A DNA stretch of 64,000 nucleotides from Maricaulis sp. (GTDB lineage Bacteria; Pseudomonadota; Alphaproteobacteria; Caulobacterales; Maricaulaceae), in contig NZ_JASBRI010000001.1 of the NCBI RefSeq assembly GCF_030149515.1, forward strand, positions 159,652 through 223,651, in the 5' to 3' direction. The translations under genes and the position numbers were made by a program. Of this stretch, positions 52,449 through 61,236 are shown in pieces. The notes below the pieces were generated by a model. It saw only the letters and a program-made list of their open reading frames with translations. It was not told the DNA's origin and ran no database searches. Within the stretch, counting starts at the first letter, position 1; every line of letters starts with the position of its first letter.

Positions 52449-52654
52449 CACCCACGCCTTTTCGGTCGCCTTGTTATTCCGCCGGGTCTTTTGACCTCGC
52501 CACCTTGCGGTGGGGCGTCTATGCGCACCGTTATGGGACACTCTTCTAAATTTGACGTTTAAGCCCCGGCAACGACCGGTTAAGCATAACGCGCGGCCCG
52601 CCGGTCACGCCGCCGGAGATTGACGCAGCCCAGGTCCGGGGCTAGCGCTTGATC

Positions 52655-53605
52655 ATGAGCCAAAAAGCCGCCGCCTCCCCGCGCCCGCCCGCCCCTCTCA
52701 TTCAGTTCGCCGGCGAGAAACCGCCTGCACCGGACTGGTTTGTCCAGGCACTCGACACGCCGTGCGAACGCGGTTCGGTCGATGTCGAAGGCGCCAATGT
52801 AGTGTGGAAGGCTTGGGGTGAACGCGGCCAGCCCGGCCTGGTGCTGGTGCATGGCGGGGTCGCACACAAGGACTGGTGGGACAGTATCGGTCCCTTCCTG
52901 GCTCCTACCCGCCGGGTCGTGGCGCTCGATCTTTCCGGAATGGGCGACAGCGATCATCGCGAGCGCTATGTCATGGAGACCTACGCATGCGAGGTGATTG
53001 CGGCCGGTCAGGCCGGCGGCGCCTTCGACGCGGGCAAGCCCTTCATCGTCGGTCATTCCTTCGGCGGCTTTGTGTCGCTGGCCCTGGGTATGGAGTTCGG
53101 AGAGCAAGTGCGCGGCGTCGGCGTCCTGGACAGCCCGGTCCGCCCGCCGGAAGAACAGCGGCGCTCCTCCCCGCCCAGCCGCGGCGGAACGGTGTATCCG
53201 ACCTTCCGCGCCGCGATGGAGCGCTTCCGGCTGCTGCCGGAACAGCCCTGCGCCAACGCCTTCCTGCTGGACCATATAGCGCGCAAAAGCCTGAAACAGG
53301 CCCGGCGTCCCGACGGTACAGACGGCTGGACCTGGAAGTTCGATCCCCGCCTGTGGGACAAGCTGGACTATAATCGCCCGCCGCCCGCCCAACTGGTCGG
53401 CGCGCTGAAGACCCGCGTCGCGCTCTTCCGCGGCGCCCAGTCGCGCCTGGTCACGGACGAGATCTGGTCCTATATGCGCGACACGTTCGGACCGGACACC
53501 ACGATGGTCTCGATCCCGGATGCCCAGCACCACCTCATTCTCGACCAGCCCATCGCCGTAGCTGCGGCGCTGGAAGTCCTCACCGGGCCGGGCTGGGGCG
53601 TGTGA
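52655..53605 (+). CDS. Alpha/beta hydrolase
   Basis: 316 residues. Oxyanion LVLVHGGVAHKDWWDSI, LDLSGMGDSDHR, nucleophile elbow IVGHSFGGFVSLAL, later Asp in FRGAQSRLV region and His in PDAQHHLILDQP. Cytoplasmic (no signal peptide). Similar to soluble epoxide/ester hydrolases, substrate unknown. No ribosome site before ATG 52655, so a leaderless or nearly leaderless message is possible; TTG two codons earlier is the other start. Three bases separate it from the convergent small membrane gene. Confidence 0.88.
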   Translation: MSQKAAASPRPPAPLIQFAGEKPPAPDWFVQALDTPCERGSVDVEGANVVWKAWGERGQPGLVLVHGGVAHKDWWDSIGPFLAPTRRVVALDLSGMGDSDHRERYVMETYACEVIAAGQAGGAFDAGKPFIVGHSFGGFVSLALGMEFGEQVRGVGVLDSPVRPPEEQRRSSPPSRGGTVYPTFRAAMERFRLLPEQPCANAFLLDHIARKSLKQARRPDGTDGWTWKFDPRLWDKLDYNRPPPAQLVGALKTRVALFRGAQSRLVTDEIWSYMRDTFGPDTTMVSIPDAQHHLILDQPIAVAAALEVLTGPGWGV

Positions 53606-53608
53606 TCC

Positions 53609-53857
53609 CTATTCGGGATGGGAATCGAGTTCGCGGGCGACATCCGACGGGATATCGGCGGGACGCGATGTAAAAGACCTGCGCAGCGCGCCGAAAATAC
53701 CGGCCAGCACGATAAGGCCCAGCCAGACGCCCCCGATCTGCAAGGCCCGGTTCCACAGCGGATCCAGCACGCCGAAATCGCGATAGGCGAGCGCCACCAG
53801 CGCACCGTAGACGCCCAGCGCCACAACGGCCGACCAGAGTGCAAAGGGAATCTTCAT
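53609..53857 (-). CDS. Small two-helix membrane protein
   Basis: 82 residues, not recognised. Two hydrophobic helices (FALWSAVVALGVYGALVALA and IGGVWLGLIVLAGIFGAL), then a short basic cytoplasmic tail with ADIPSDVARELDSHPE. A near-perfect ribosome site, GGGAGG seven bases before ATG 53857, supports it. Divergent from oxidase subunit IV. Confidence 0.82.
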   Translation of the reverse strand: MKIPFALWSAVVALGVYGALVALAYRDFGVLDPLWNRALQIGGVWLGLIVLAGIFGALRRSFTSRPADIPSDVARELDSHPE

Positions 53858-53998
53858 CGCGACGCCTCCCAACATCCCGTCGCATCCTAGAGACGTACTC
53901 GCCCGGTCGCCAGCCGCAGGATGCACCCCGGCGGCGATTTTCCGCGCTGCCGCGGCAGACAAGTCACAGCGGCCGGGAATCCGCGGCAGTCGGGCATC

Positions 53999-54027
53999 TT
54001 GGCGGGGCGGGCGACCCATGCTATCCG
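53999..54027 (+). promoter_or_regulatory. Putative promoter of the oxidase subunit IV gene
   Basis: TTGGCG (53999-54004), 17 bases, TATCCG (54022-54027), about 40 bases before the start codon; same layout as the rpmJ promoter. Confidence 0.5.
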
Positions 54028-54068
54028 CTCACCCGCACATCGCGAATTGACGACAAGGGATTGCAGCA

Positions 54069-54374
54069 ATGGCGGCTGATCACGTTCGTGGCGAGATGGA
54101 TATCGCCCAGCACAAGTCCACGTTCGACGGCTTCATTTCGGTTTCGGTCTGGAGCTCGCTCCTGACCGGCGTCACCGTGCTCTATCTCACGCTCGTTTTC
54201 GCAGCCGGCTTCAACTGGATGGCCTCCCTCATCGCCGTCGCCCTCGTCGGCATTCTCGCCGGTCTGGCGCTGCGGATGAAGATGTCCTGGTATGTCACCG
54301 TGGCGGGCCTGTTCGTATTCGGCCTGATCAGCGGCGGAATCGCCCAGCTCTTCTCGATCGCCCTGGCAGGCTGA
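54069..54374 (+). CDS. aa3-type cytochrome c oxidase subunit IV-like protein
   Basis: 101 residues. GEMDIAQHKSTFDGFISVSVWSS is the conserved N-terminal block of the bacterial aa3 oxidase subunit IV family, in which the short helix packs on the oxidase core. Normally one helix and ~50 residues; here two further hydrophobic segments follow, so the protein is longer than usual. No other oxidase genes adjoin; the pnt operon begins 117 bases downstream. Start follows AAGGG. Confidence 0.88.
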   Translation: MAADHVRGEMDIAQHKSTFDGFISVSVWSSLLTGVTVLYLTLVFAAGFNWMASLIAVALVGILAGLALRMKMSWYVTVAGLFVFGLISGGIAQLFSIALAG

Positions 54375-54491
54375 TCCGGCGCCGCACGCCGGCCGATATC
54401 GCACCGCACAAAGATTTTTTCCGACAGGGCTTCCCCTGCCGGGGGAATTCGCGCATCCTCGCCGCAAAACAGCCATAAGCGGCGGGACGAA

Positions 54492-55622
54492 ATGCGAATT
54501 GCCATTCTGAAAGAACGACATGCGGGCGAGACCCGCGTGGCGGCCACTCCCGAAACGGTCAGGAAATTCGTCGGCGGCGGACATGAAGTTCGTGTCGAGA
54601 AGGGCGCGGGTCTCACCGCGGCCATTCCCGACGACGCCTTTGCCGACGCCGGCGCTGCGATGGGCACGGCGGCGGCCACGCTGAAAGGCGCCGATGCCCT
54701 GTTTGCCGTGCGCATGCCGGACGAGGCGACCCTGGCCAGGCTCAAGGGTATGCTGCTGGTCGCCCACCTGGAACCGCACGGCAATCGCGAGCGGGCCGAA
54801 GCCCTGGCCAAGGCCGGGATCGACGCACTGGCGATGGAGTTCGTGCCGCGCATCACCCGGGCACAGGCGATGGACGCGCTGTCCTCCCAGGCCAATCTGG
54901 CCGGTTATCGCGGTGTCATCGAGGCCGCCCAGATCTATGGCCGGGCCTTTCCGATGATGATGACGGCCGCAGGCACGGTTGCACCCGCCAAGGCCTTCGT
55001 CATGGGCGCCGGCGTGGCGGGCCTCCAGGCCATCGCCACCGCGCGCCGCCTCGGCGCCGTGGTCTCGGCCACCGACGTCCGCCCGGCCGCCAAGGAACAG
55101 GTGGCTTCGCTGGGCGCGAAATTCGTTGCGGTCGAGGATGAGGAATTCAGGGAGGCCGAGACAGCCGGCGGCTATGCCAAGGAAATGTCCAGTGAATACC
55201 AGGCCAAACAGGCCGAGCTGATCGCCAGCCATATCGCCAAGCAGGACATTGTGGTCACCACCGCCCTCATCCCGGGCCGTCCGGCACCGAAGCTCGTCAC
55301 AAAGGCGATGGTGGAGACGATGCGCCCCGGATCGGTCATCGTCGATCTGGCCGCACCCAATGGCGGCAATTGCGAACTGACCCGGGCCGACGAGATCGTC
55401 GAGCACAACGGTGTGAAGATTGCCGGCTATGCCAACCTGCCCGGCCGCCTCGCAGCGGATTCCTCGGCGCTCTATGCCAAGAACCTGGCCAATCTCCTGC
55501 CCCTGCTCGTCGGCGAAGACGGCGCCAAGGCGCCGCACTGGGACGACGAGGTGATCCAGGGCATGGCGCTGACCCGGGATGGCGCGGTGGTGCATCCGAG
55601 CCTGACGAAAGAGGACGCATAG
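54492..55622 (+). CDS. pntAA: NAD(P) transhydrogenase subunit alpha part 1 (NAD-binding)
   Basis: Soluble NAD(H)-binding component of proton-translocating transhydrogenase. 376 residues: [20 protein letters not shown] at the N-terminus, the RQD-loop region [20 protein letters not shown], and dinucleotide motif [21 protein letters not shown]. Split form (three genes) as in Rhodospirillum. Start follows GGCGGGACGAA. Confidence 0.96.
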   Translation: MRIAILKERHAGETRVAATPETVRKFVGGGHEVRVEKGAGLTAAIPDDAFADAGAAMGTAAATLKGADALFAVRMPDEATLARLKGMLLVAHLEPHGNRERAEALAKAGIDALAMEFVPRITRAQAMDALSSQANLAGYRGVIEAAQIYGRAFPMMMTAAGTVAPAKAFVMGAGVAGLQAIATARRLGAVVSATDVRPAAKEQVASLGAKFVAVEDEEFREAETAGGYAKEMSSEYQAKQAELIASHIAKQDIVVTTALIPGRPAPKLVTKAMVETMRPGSVIVDLAAPNGGNCELTRADEIVEHNGVKIAGYANLPGRLAADSSALYAKNLANLLPLLVGEDGAKAPHWDDEVIQGMALTRDGAVVHPSLTKEDA

Positions 55623-55624
55623 TC

Positions 55625-55945
55625 ATGGAAGTTGTTGATCCCGTTATCTTCCGCCTGGCCATTTTCGTGCTGGCGGTGTTTGTCGGCTACTACGTCGTGT
55701 GGTCCGTCACCCCGGCCCTGCATACGCCGCTGATGGCCGTCACCAACGCCATTTCCTCGGTCATCATCGTCGGCGCCCTGCTGGCCGCCACGGCCACGGC
55801 GACCTCGGGCGGCGGTGACCCCAATGGCGCCGGCTTTTCGCGCGGTCTGGGCGCCATCGCCATCATCCTGGCCAGCGTGAACATATTTGGCGGCTTCCTC
55901 GTCACCCAGCGCATGCTGGCGATGTACAAGAAGAAGGAGCGCTAA
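55625..55945 (+). CDS. pntAB: NAD(P) transhydrogenase subunit alpha part 2 (membrane)
   Basis: 106 residues, the short membrane part that Rhodospirillum-type enzymes make as a separate polypeptide: three helices (e.g. [20 protein letters not shown]), with [17 protein letters not shown] conserved. Begins three bases after the pntAA stop and ends MYKKKER, three bases before pntB. Confidence 0.96.
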   Translation: MEVVDPVIFRLAIFVLAVFVGYYVVWSVTPALHTPLMAVTNAISSVIIVGALLAATATATSGGGDPNGAGFSRGLGAIAIILASVNIFGGFLVTQRMLAMYKKKER

Positions 55946-55948
55946 GGC

Positions 55949-57352
55949 ATGTCCGCCAATCTCGCTGCCCTTCTCTATCTCGTCTCCGGCATTCTCTTCA
56001 TCCTGGCCCTCAGGGGCCTGTCGAGCCCGGAAACCGCCCGCCGCGGCAACCTCTTCGGCATGGCCGGCATGGCCATCGCGATTGTCACCACGCTCCTGGC
56101 CGTCGATCTGGACGGGGCGTCCATCGCCCTGATCGTCGGCGGCATCGCCATCGGCGGCGGTATCGGCGCAGTGATCGCCCGGCGCATTCCGATGACGGCG
56201 ATGCCCCAGCTTGTGGCCGCCTTCCACTCCCTGGTCGGCATGGCCGCCGTGCTGGTCGCCGCGGCTGCGCTCTACGCCCCCGGCGCCTTCCACATCGCCG
56301 ACGAGCTGGGCAATCTGAAACACCTTTCCCTGTTCGAGCTCTCCATGGGCACGGCGATCGGCGCCATCACCTTTTCCGGTTCGGTGATTGCCTTCGCCAA
56401 GCTGAACGGGAACATGTCGGGCGCGCCCATCATCCTGCCCGCGCGGCATCTTCTGAACATCGCCATCGGCGTCTTCATCGCGGTGATGATCGCCTTCCTG
56501 ATGGCCTCGGCCGGCGAAGCGAAACTGGCCTTCTGGCTGATCACACTGGCCGCCTTCGTCCTGGGCGTCACCCTGATCATCCCCATTGGCGGCGCCGACA
56601 TGCCCGTCGTGGTGTCGATGCTGAACTCCTATTCCGGCTGGGCCGCCGCTGCGCTGGGCTTCACGCTGGAGAACACGGCCCTTCTGGTCACCGGCGCTCT
56701 CGTCGGTTCCTCCGGTGCGATCCTGTCCTACATCATGTGCAAGGGCATGAACCGCTCCTTCATCTCGGTGATCCTGGGCGGGTTCGGCGAGGACGGGTCC
56801 GCCGCGGCCGACGAGGGCCCCAAGGGCAATGTCAAACAGGGATCCGCCGAAGACGCCGCATTCGTCATGAAGAATGCCGGCAAGGTCATCATCGTGCCCG
56901 GCTATGGCATGGCCGTCGCCCAGGCCCAGCACGCGGTCAAGGAAATGGCCGACGTCCTCAAGGACGAGGGCGTGGACGTGGCCTATGCCATCCACCCGGT
57001 GGCCGGCCGCATGCCCGGCCACATGAATGTCCTGCTGGCCGAGGCCCAGGTGCCCTATGACGAGGTGTTCGAGCTGGAGGACATCAATTCCGCCTTCTCC
57101 AACGCCGACGTCGCCTTCGTGATCGGCGCCAACGACGTCACCAATCCGGCCGCCGAGGACGATCCGGGATCGCCGATCTACGGCATGCCGGTTCTGCAGG
57201 TGTGGAAGGCGCGCACAGTCTTCTTCGTCAAGCGTTCTCTGGGTTCGGGCTATGCCGGCGTGGAGAACCCGCTCTTCTTCCGCGACAACACGATGATGCT
57301 GCTGGGCGACGCCAAGAAGATGGCCGAGAGCGTCATCAAGGCGCTGGACTGA
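55949..57352 (+). CDS. pntB: NAD(P) transhydrogenase subunit beta
   Basis: 467 residues: about nine membrane segments including the proton-channel stretch with His in AFHSLVGMAAVLVAAA, then the NADP(H)-binding domain with IIVPGYGMAVAQAQHAVKEM and FVIGANDVTNPAAEDDPGSP. Completes the enzyme that uses the proton gradient to make NADPH. Confidence 0.97.
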   Translation: MSANLAALLYLVSGILFILALRGLSSPETARRGNLFGMAGMAIAIVTTLLAVDLDGASIALIVGGIAIGGGIGAVIARRIPMTAMPQLVAAFHSLVGMAAVLVAAAALYAPGAFHIADELGNLKHLSLFELSMGTAIGAITFSGSVIAFAKLNGNMSGAPIILPARHLLNIAIGVFIAVMIAFLMASAGEAKLAFWLITLAAFVLGVTLIIPIGGADMPVVVSMLNSYSGWAAAALGFTLENTALLVTGALVGSSGAILSYIMCKGMNRSFISVILGGFGEDGSAAADEGPKGNVKQGSAEDAAFVMKNAGKVIIVPGYGMAVAQAQHAVKEMADVLKDEGVDVAYAIHPVAGRMPGHMNVLLAEAQVPYDEVFELEDINSAFSNADVAFVIGANDVTNPAAEDDPGSPIYGMPVLQVWKARTVFFVKRSLGSGYAGVENPLFFRDNTMMLLGDAKKMAESVIKALD

Positions 57353-57429
57353 CAGCCGCGACATCGTGACGGCTTCCCTGCACCGCGCCCGCGGCCTACC
57401 TCTGGCCGGCCGGTTGCAGGGAGGCCGCA

Positions 57430-57858
57430 ATGACGACGTGGGTGGGCTGGTTCTGTTTTTGCGTTCTCGGGGCCACGGCAGCGCTGCATGCATACTGGGC
57501 GCTGGGCGGCCTCTGGCCGGCCGCTGCTGAACCGGATCTGGTGAAGACGGTCATCGGTGCCGATCACGACCGGATGCCGGCGGCGGGGCTCACGCTCCTG
57601 GTTGCGTTCCTCATCTTCACCGCCGGCGTCTTCGCCTTTGCCCGTGGAGTGCTGGACTGGGATTCGCGGCTCTTTCTGCGTATTCCCCTGGCCGGGCTTG
57701 CAGCGATTTTCCTGCTGCGGGGCACCGCCAGCTATCTTCCCGGACCCTTCGCCCGGTCGGTTGAACCCTTCGCAACGCTGAACGCCCTTTATTTTTCGCC
57801 GCTCATTCTCCTGCTCGGGCTGGGTTTTGCCTATCTGGCCCTTGCACCCCGTTCCTGA
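57430..57858 (+). CDS. DUF3995-like membrane protein
   Basis: 142 residues, four hydrophobic segments (e.g. FCFCVLGATAALHAYWALGG, AGLTLLVAFLIFTAGVFAFA), with LHAYWALGGLWP and RGTASYLPGPFARSVEPFATLN loops that match small uncharacterised DUF3995 proteins. No function assigned. The gene for the SFPD repeat protein starts 43 bases after its stop. Confidence 0.82.
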   Translation: MTTWVGWFCFCVLGATAALHAYWALGGLWPAAAEPDLVKTVIGADHDRMPAAGLTLLVAFLIFTAGVFAFARGVLDWDSRLFLRIPLAGLAAIFLLRGTASYLPGPFARSVEPFATLNALYFSPLILLLGLGFAYLALAPRS

Positions 57859-57901
57859 TCCAGTCAGGCCGCGTTCAGGTGTCTTGCACCACAATGCCGG
57901 C

Positions 57902-58189
57902 ATGCTCGCGCTGCTCGCCGCCCTTGCCGGCAACCCGATTGCCGAAGACTGCACCTGGAACGGGATACCGCTCTATGGCGAGGTGGAGATCGTGGAGAGT
58001 TTTCCGGACATCCGGGTTCAGGTCGTAGAGAGCTTCCCCGATCTGAAAGTGAAAACGGTGGAGAGCTTCCCGGATATGTGCGGAGAATGGGAGATCGTCA
58101 CCAGCTTCCCGGATTTCACGGTCGAATTCGTCGAGAGCTTTCCCGACATCAAGATCCGTTTCGTCGACAGTTTTCCGGGCCTGCCCTGA
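57902..58189 (+). CDS. Small exported SFPD-repeat protein, 7(1) septoil-knot family candidate
   Basis: 95 residues, with a short hydrophobic N-terminus (MLALLAALAGNPIAEDC). The body is six near-identical units: VESFPD at 31-36, 42-47, 53-58, VTSFPD 66-71, VESFPD 77-82, VDSFPG 88-93, spaced 11, 11, 13, 11 and 11 residues, with the fourth gap holding MCGEWE; Cys17 and Cys60 could bridge. This is the sequence style of the 7(1) septoil-knot domain family, small proteins reported to fold into the most complex known knot. Function of the family is not known to me. Start at 57902 has a weak ribosome site; the six repeats differ in codon use, so the array is old and selected at protein level. Confidence 0.85.
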   Translation: MLALLAALAGNPIAEDCTWNGIPLYGEVEIVESFPDIRVQVVESFPDLKVKTVESFPDMCGEWEIVTSFPDFTVEFVESFPDIKIRFVDSFPGLP

Positions 58190-58810
58190 TCAGGCGATGC
58201 CGGCTACACCCCGATAGACATAGCCGGAGAATTTCGGCGTTTTCGGCGTGTAGCTGGCCTCCAGCCGGTCGATTCTGAAACCGGCCTCTCCGATCAGCCG
58301 GTCCATCGGCCGGGTCAGGTGACAACCGCCGCCGATCCGCTTCCAGATCGGTTCGAGCCGCCGCTGCCATTTTACCACGCCGGGATCGGGGGCCAGCCCG
58401 TGTTCCAGAAAGACCAGCTTGCCGCCGGGCTTCAGTACACGCCGCATCTCCGCCAGCGCGGCAGAATGGTCGGGTATGGTGCAGAGCGTGAAGGTCAGCA
58501 GGACGGTGTCGACCGTTGCGTCCTCCAGCGGCAGGGCTTCGCCAGCCGCATCGAGCAGTTCCACCGGGATGGCCTGGCGTACGATCGCCCGATCGGCCTT
58601 GGTGCGCATCCCCCTGGACGGTTCCACACCGATCACCCGCGACACCTTGCCCGCATCGTAATAGGGCAGGTTCGTGCCCGAACCGAGACCGACTTCCAGG
58701 ACCACACCCCCGGCCTCGGGAACGATGGCCCGGCGATGCTTGAGAATCGGCCGGGCTCCGCAGGCACAGTCGATCAGGTTGGGCAGGATGCGTTCGCCGT
58801 AAAATCCCAT
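58190..58810 (-). CDS. Class I SAM-dependent methyltransferase
   Basis: 206 residues. Motif I VVLEVGLGSGTNLPYYD, motif II region GVEPSRGM, DTVLLTFTLCTIPD (motif IV) and RVLKPGGKLVFLEHG, the UbiE/phospholipid-methyltransferase-like arrangement. N-terminus YGERILPNLIDCACGARPIL matches proteins annotated as methyltransferase type 11 in related bacteria. Coupled to the DUF6265 gene (TGATG/GTGATG). Substrate unknown. Confidence 0.9.
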   Translation of the reverse strand: MGFYGERILPNLIDCACGARPILKHRRAIVPEAGGVVLEVGLGSGTNLPYYDAGKVSRVIGVEPSRGMRTKADRAIVRQAIPVELLDAAGEALPLEDATVDTVLLTFTLCTIPDHSAALAEMRRVLKPGGKLVFLEHGLAPDPGVVKWQRRLEPIWKRIGGGCHLTRPMDRLIGEAGFRIDRLEASYTPKTPKFSGYVYRGVAGIA

Positions 58811-59289
58811 CACCGGTCCCGCTGGAAGTGGAATTCGACAGTCCGCGCCATGCCGTCGGACCCGCGCATGTCGAGATAGGCGCGGAATGCGTCATCGCCG
58901 TCGCGCTCCAGCACAAGGCCGCCGAATTCCGTGCGTCCCCCATCGGCCGCCTCGAACGGGAAGGTGACCTGCTCGTTCTGCGTTTCCCAGCCCGTGAAGT
59001 CGCGATTGAAATGCTTGACGTGATAGCCGAACCGGCCGCCGGCCGTTCCGATCATCAACATCTCGGAAAACTGGAGCTCGCCATGCGCGGAATACTGGAA
59101 GGCGCCGACCAGCTCGCCGCTGGCGGTGCGCATCCAGCATTCCGACATCTCGCCCTCGAAGCCGGGGCCGGACCAGCAGCCTTCCATCCATGCAAGACCG
59201 TCGAGTGCAGCCGCGTCCTCGTTCTCGCCCGCCGCTTCAGCCGGCTGCATCGCCACCAGCGCGGCTGCCGACAAAACCGATACGATCAT
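58810..59289 (-). CDS. Exported DUF6265-like protein
   Basis: 159 residues. Signal peptide (VSVLSAAALVAMQPAEAAG), then LDGLAWMEGCWSGPGFEGEM and ECWMRTASGELVGAFQYSAHG, typical of this uncharacterised lipocalin-like family, with FSEMLMIGTAG following. Two Cys in GCWSG and SECWM suggest a disulfide. AGGAGGAG precedes ATG 59289. First gene of a two-gene operon with the methyltransferase. Confidence 0.88.
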   Translation of the reverse strand: MIVSVLSAAALVAMQPAEAAGENEDAAALDGLAWMEGCWSGPGFEGEMSECWMRTASGELVGAFQYSAHGELQFSEMLMIGTAGGRFGYHVKHFNRDFTGWETQNEQVTFPFEAADGGRTEFGGLVLERDGDDAFRAYLDMRGSDGMARTVEFHFQRDR

Positions 59290-59356
59290 GTCTTTCTCCT
59301 CCTGCCCTATACAATGCAAGATTGACACGGGCACAGCTTCGGGCAAGACGCAGTTC

Positions 59357-59908
59357 ATGTCTTGCGAAATCTTGCCGGTCTGCGAGGTGCGGGCCATTCT
59401 CGAACGGGGCGCTGTCTTCGAACGCCTGCGTGAATTCGATCCGAGATGGGTGGGCTCCACGCCGCTCGACATTCACGGCCCCGGAGCCGACGCCGACATC
59501 GCCTGCAGCGCCGGGCCCGACCTGGCGCGCTTCAGGACCGCACTGCGCGACACCTTCTTCGCCGAAGGCGCCGAAGTTGCGGACAATATACACGCCGGCG
59601 AACCCTCCGTCATTGCACGCCTGGAACTCGAGGGCATGCCGGTGGAGATTTTCGGCCGCGCCCGGCCAGTCGAAACCCATGAAAGCTACATCCACTGGTA
59701 TGCCGAGCACAGATTGCTGACGCTCGCCGAGGATCGCCTGAGACGCGATGTCCGCGATGCAAAAGCTTCCGGGCTGAAGACCGAACCGGCCTTCGCCGCC
59801 GTGCTGGGCCTGGGCGGCGATCCTTTCGTGGAAATCCTGAAACTCGCCTCGCCATCGGACACGGCCCTGTGCCAGCTGATCGACCGTGCCGGCTATAGGC
59901 CCCGCTAG
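59357..59908 (+). CDS. DUF4269 nucleotidyltransferase-fold-like protein
   Basis: 183 residues. GSTPLDIHGPGADADIACSAG fits DUF4269, whose fold is like minimal nucleotidyltransferases (G-S then D-x-D, here ADADIAC). Later IARLELEGMPVEIFG and YIHWYAEHRLLTLA. No signal. Function unknown. Divergent from the DUF6265 gene across 67 bases. Its TAG stop shares CTAG (59905-59908) with the convergent oxygenase stop. Confidence 0.85.
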   Translation: MSCEILPVCEVRAILERGAVFERLREFDPRWVGSTPLDIHGPGADADIACSAGPDLARFRTALRDTFFAEGAEVADNIHAGEPSVIARLELEGMPVEIFGRARPVETHESYIHWYAEHRLLTLAEDRLRRDVRDAKASGLKTEPAFAAVLGLGGDPFVEILKLASPSDTALCQLIDRAGYRPR

Positions 59909-60645
59909 CCTACCGCGCCGGGGCCGGGGTCGTCGCCTGCCCGGAACCAGCCGGTGATCGATATCCGCCCACCCCTGGCATAGGAGGCCACCTGTGTGAC
60001 GAGGTGCGGCTGGGGCACGCGAAAGACCGACAGCGTATTGCAGCGCGGCACGAAGCTGTGGGTCACCGCGCCGGCCGTATCGAGAAACTGCAGCTGACCA
60101 CCCCACTCCGCCTTCCAGTCCGAGCTCAGGCTGAGCACATAGGCGGCAATGCGATTACCCTTGTCGACACTGTCATCGTGCTCGGTCAGGAAATGTCCTG
60201 CCCTGTAGCGTGTCAGCTGGGCATCGACAAAGCCTATATCCGGCGCGTCCAGCAATTCGCGCATGGGATCGAGGAAAGCGTCGCTGTTGAGAAACTCGAA
60301 CATGTCTGCCAGTGCCGGTGCTTCCTGGCGCAACGTGCCGGCATGCCATTTCCCGTACAGCGGATAGGCGTCGTAGAGATATTGGAACCCCTCGCGCGCA
60401 CCGGCGACGACATGCCGCTCGAATTCGGCCCGGCGCCCCGGATCGAGCATCTCCATTTCCGCCGCGTCCAGCATGACGTGCCGGCCGCCCAGCCGTGTCA
60501 CCAGCATCCAGCCCGGCACCGTCTCCACTCCGGACAGCACGGACCGCAGCCGCTTGCGCGGCAACAGACCGGGCAGCTGGACACGGGTCAGGCTGCGATA
60601 TTCGTCCCGGCGGGCCGGAACATCGATGGAAACAGGCAGACTCAT
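59905..60645 (-). CDS. 2OG-Fe(II) oxygenase
   Basis: 246 residues. C-terminal jelly-roll with Fe ligands in FLTEHDDSVDKGNRIAAYVL (HxD) and later His in PQPHLVTQVA, with the 2-oxoglutarate Arg near GRISITGWFR. The N-terminal 90 residues are a separate helical domain; the whole resembles SM-20/proline-hydroxylase-like proteins of proteobacteria. Target (protein, small molecule) unknown. Confidence 0.88.
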   Translation of the reverse strand: MSLPVSIDVPARRDEYRSLTRVQLPGLLPRKRLRSVLSGVETVPGWMLVTRLGGRHVMLDAAEMEMLDPGRRAEFERHVVAGAREGFQYLYDAYPLYGKWHAGTLRQEAPALADMFEFLNSDAFLDPMRELLDAPDIGFVDAQLTRYRAGHFLTEHDDSVDKGNRIAAYVLSLSSDWKAEWGGQLQFLDTAGAVTHSFVPRCNTLSVFRVPQPHLVTQVASYARGGRISITGWFRAGDDPGPGAVG

Positions 60646-60743
60646 ACGCGGAAATCCGGGTTTGAGCCCTCCTTAGCAGCGCCCGGAAAAAGCGCGCGTT
60701 TCGGTTCCATGAAATTGCTGTCATGCAGGGGCGGGGCGTCGCT

Positions 60744-61079
60744 TCAGGCACAGCCTGCGCAGCGCGGGGAGGCCGGATCGATCTCAAGCCGCCTGGCTTC
60801 GATCGCCTCGCCGCATTCGGTGCACCAGCCATACTCGCCGTCGTCGAGGCGCTGCAGCGCCGCATCGATACGCCGGACCTCCTGCAACCGGCGCACATCG
60901 GCGGCCTGGGCCATGGCCTGCACCTGAAGTGAATCCTGACGCGACAGGCGCCCCACCGACTGCTGGTCGAGCTCGACAGGCCGGCGGTCTTCCCGGCCGG
61001 ATCGCGACAACTCCAGTAGTTCGGCCTTGAGGGCCGTCAGCCGTTCGCGGACATTTTCAGCGTCTGTTCCCATGGGCAC
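60744..61079 (-). CDS. DksA/TraR-type C4 zinc-finger protein
   Basis: About 111 residues. Helical N-terminal coiled-coil (LTALKAELLELSRSGREDRR and DVRRLQEVRRIDAALQRL) then C4 zinc finger CTEC...CAGC at the C-terminus. Shorter than true DksA and without the DxxDxA tip, so it is of the general DksA/TraR zinc-finger group. GTG at 61079 is preferred: GGAGG is seven bases before it but 13 before the ATG at 61073. Confidence 0.88.
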   Translation of the reverse strand: MPMGTDAENVRERLTALKAELLELSRSGREDRRPVELDQQSVGRLSRQDSLQVQAMAQAADVRRLQEVRRIDAALQRLDDGEYGWCTECGEAIEARRLEIDPASPRCAGCA

Positions 61080-61236
61080 ATAGTGTCCTCCGGCACCGAG
61101 TATCGGTGTATCGCCCTGCACCACCAAGCGGCCGGCACAGCGGCCGGTGCAAGGGGGGACACCGCGCTGAGGAATACCGGTGGATTGCGCGGTCTTGCCT
61201 GTCTAGTGTCGCTACCGAAAAGCGGGAGGGGCCCAC

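Noticed and set aside
55472..57493. A long minus-strand frame across the transhydrogenase genes
   Set aside because: Antisense shadow of pntAB and pntB; His/Gly/Asp-rich translation without protein character.
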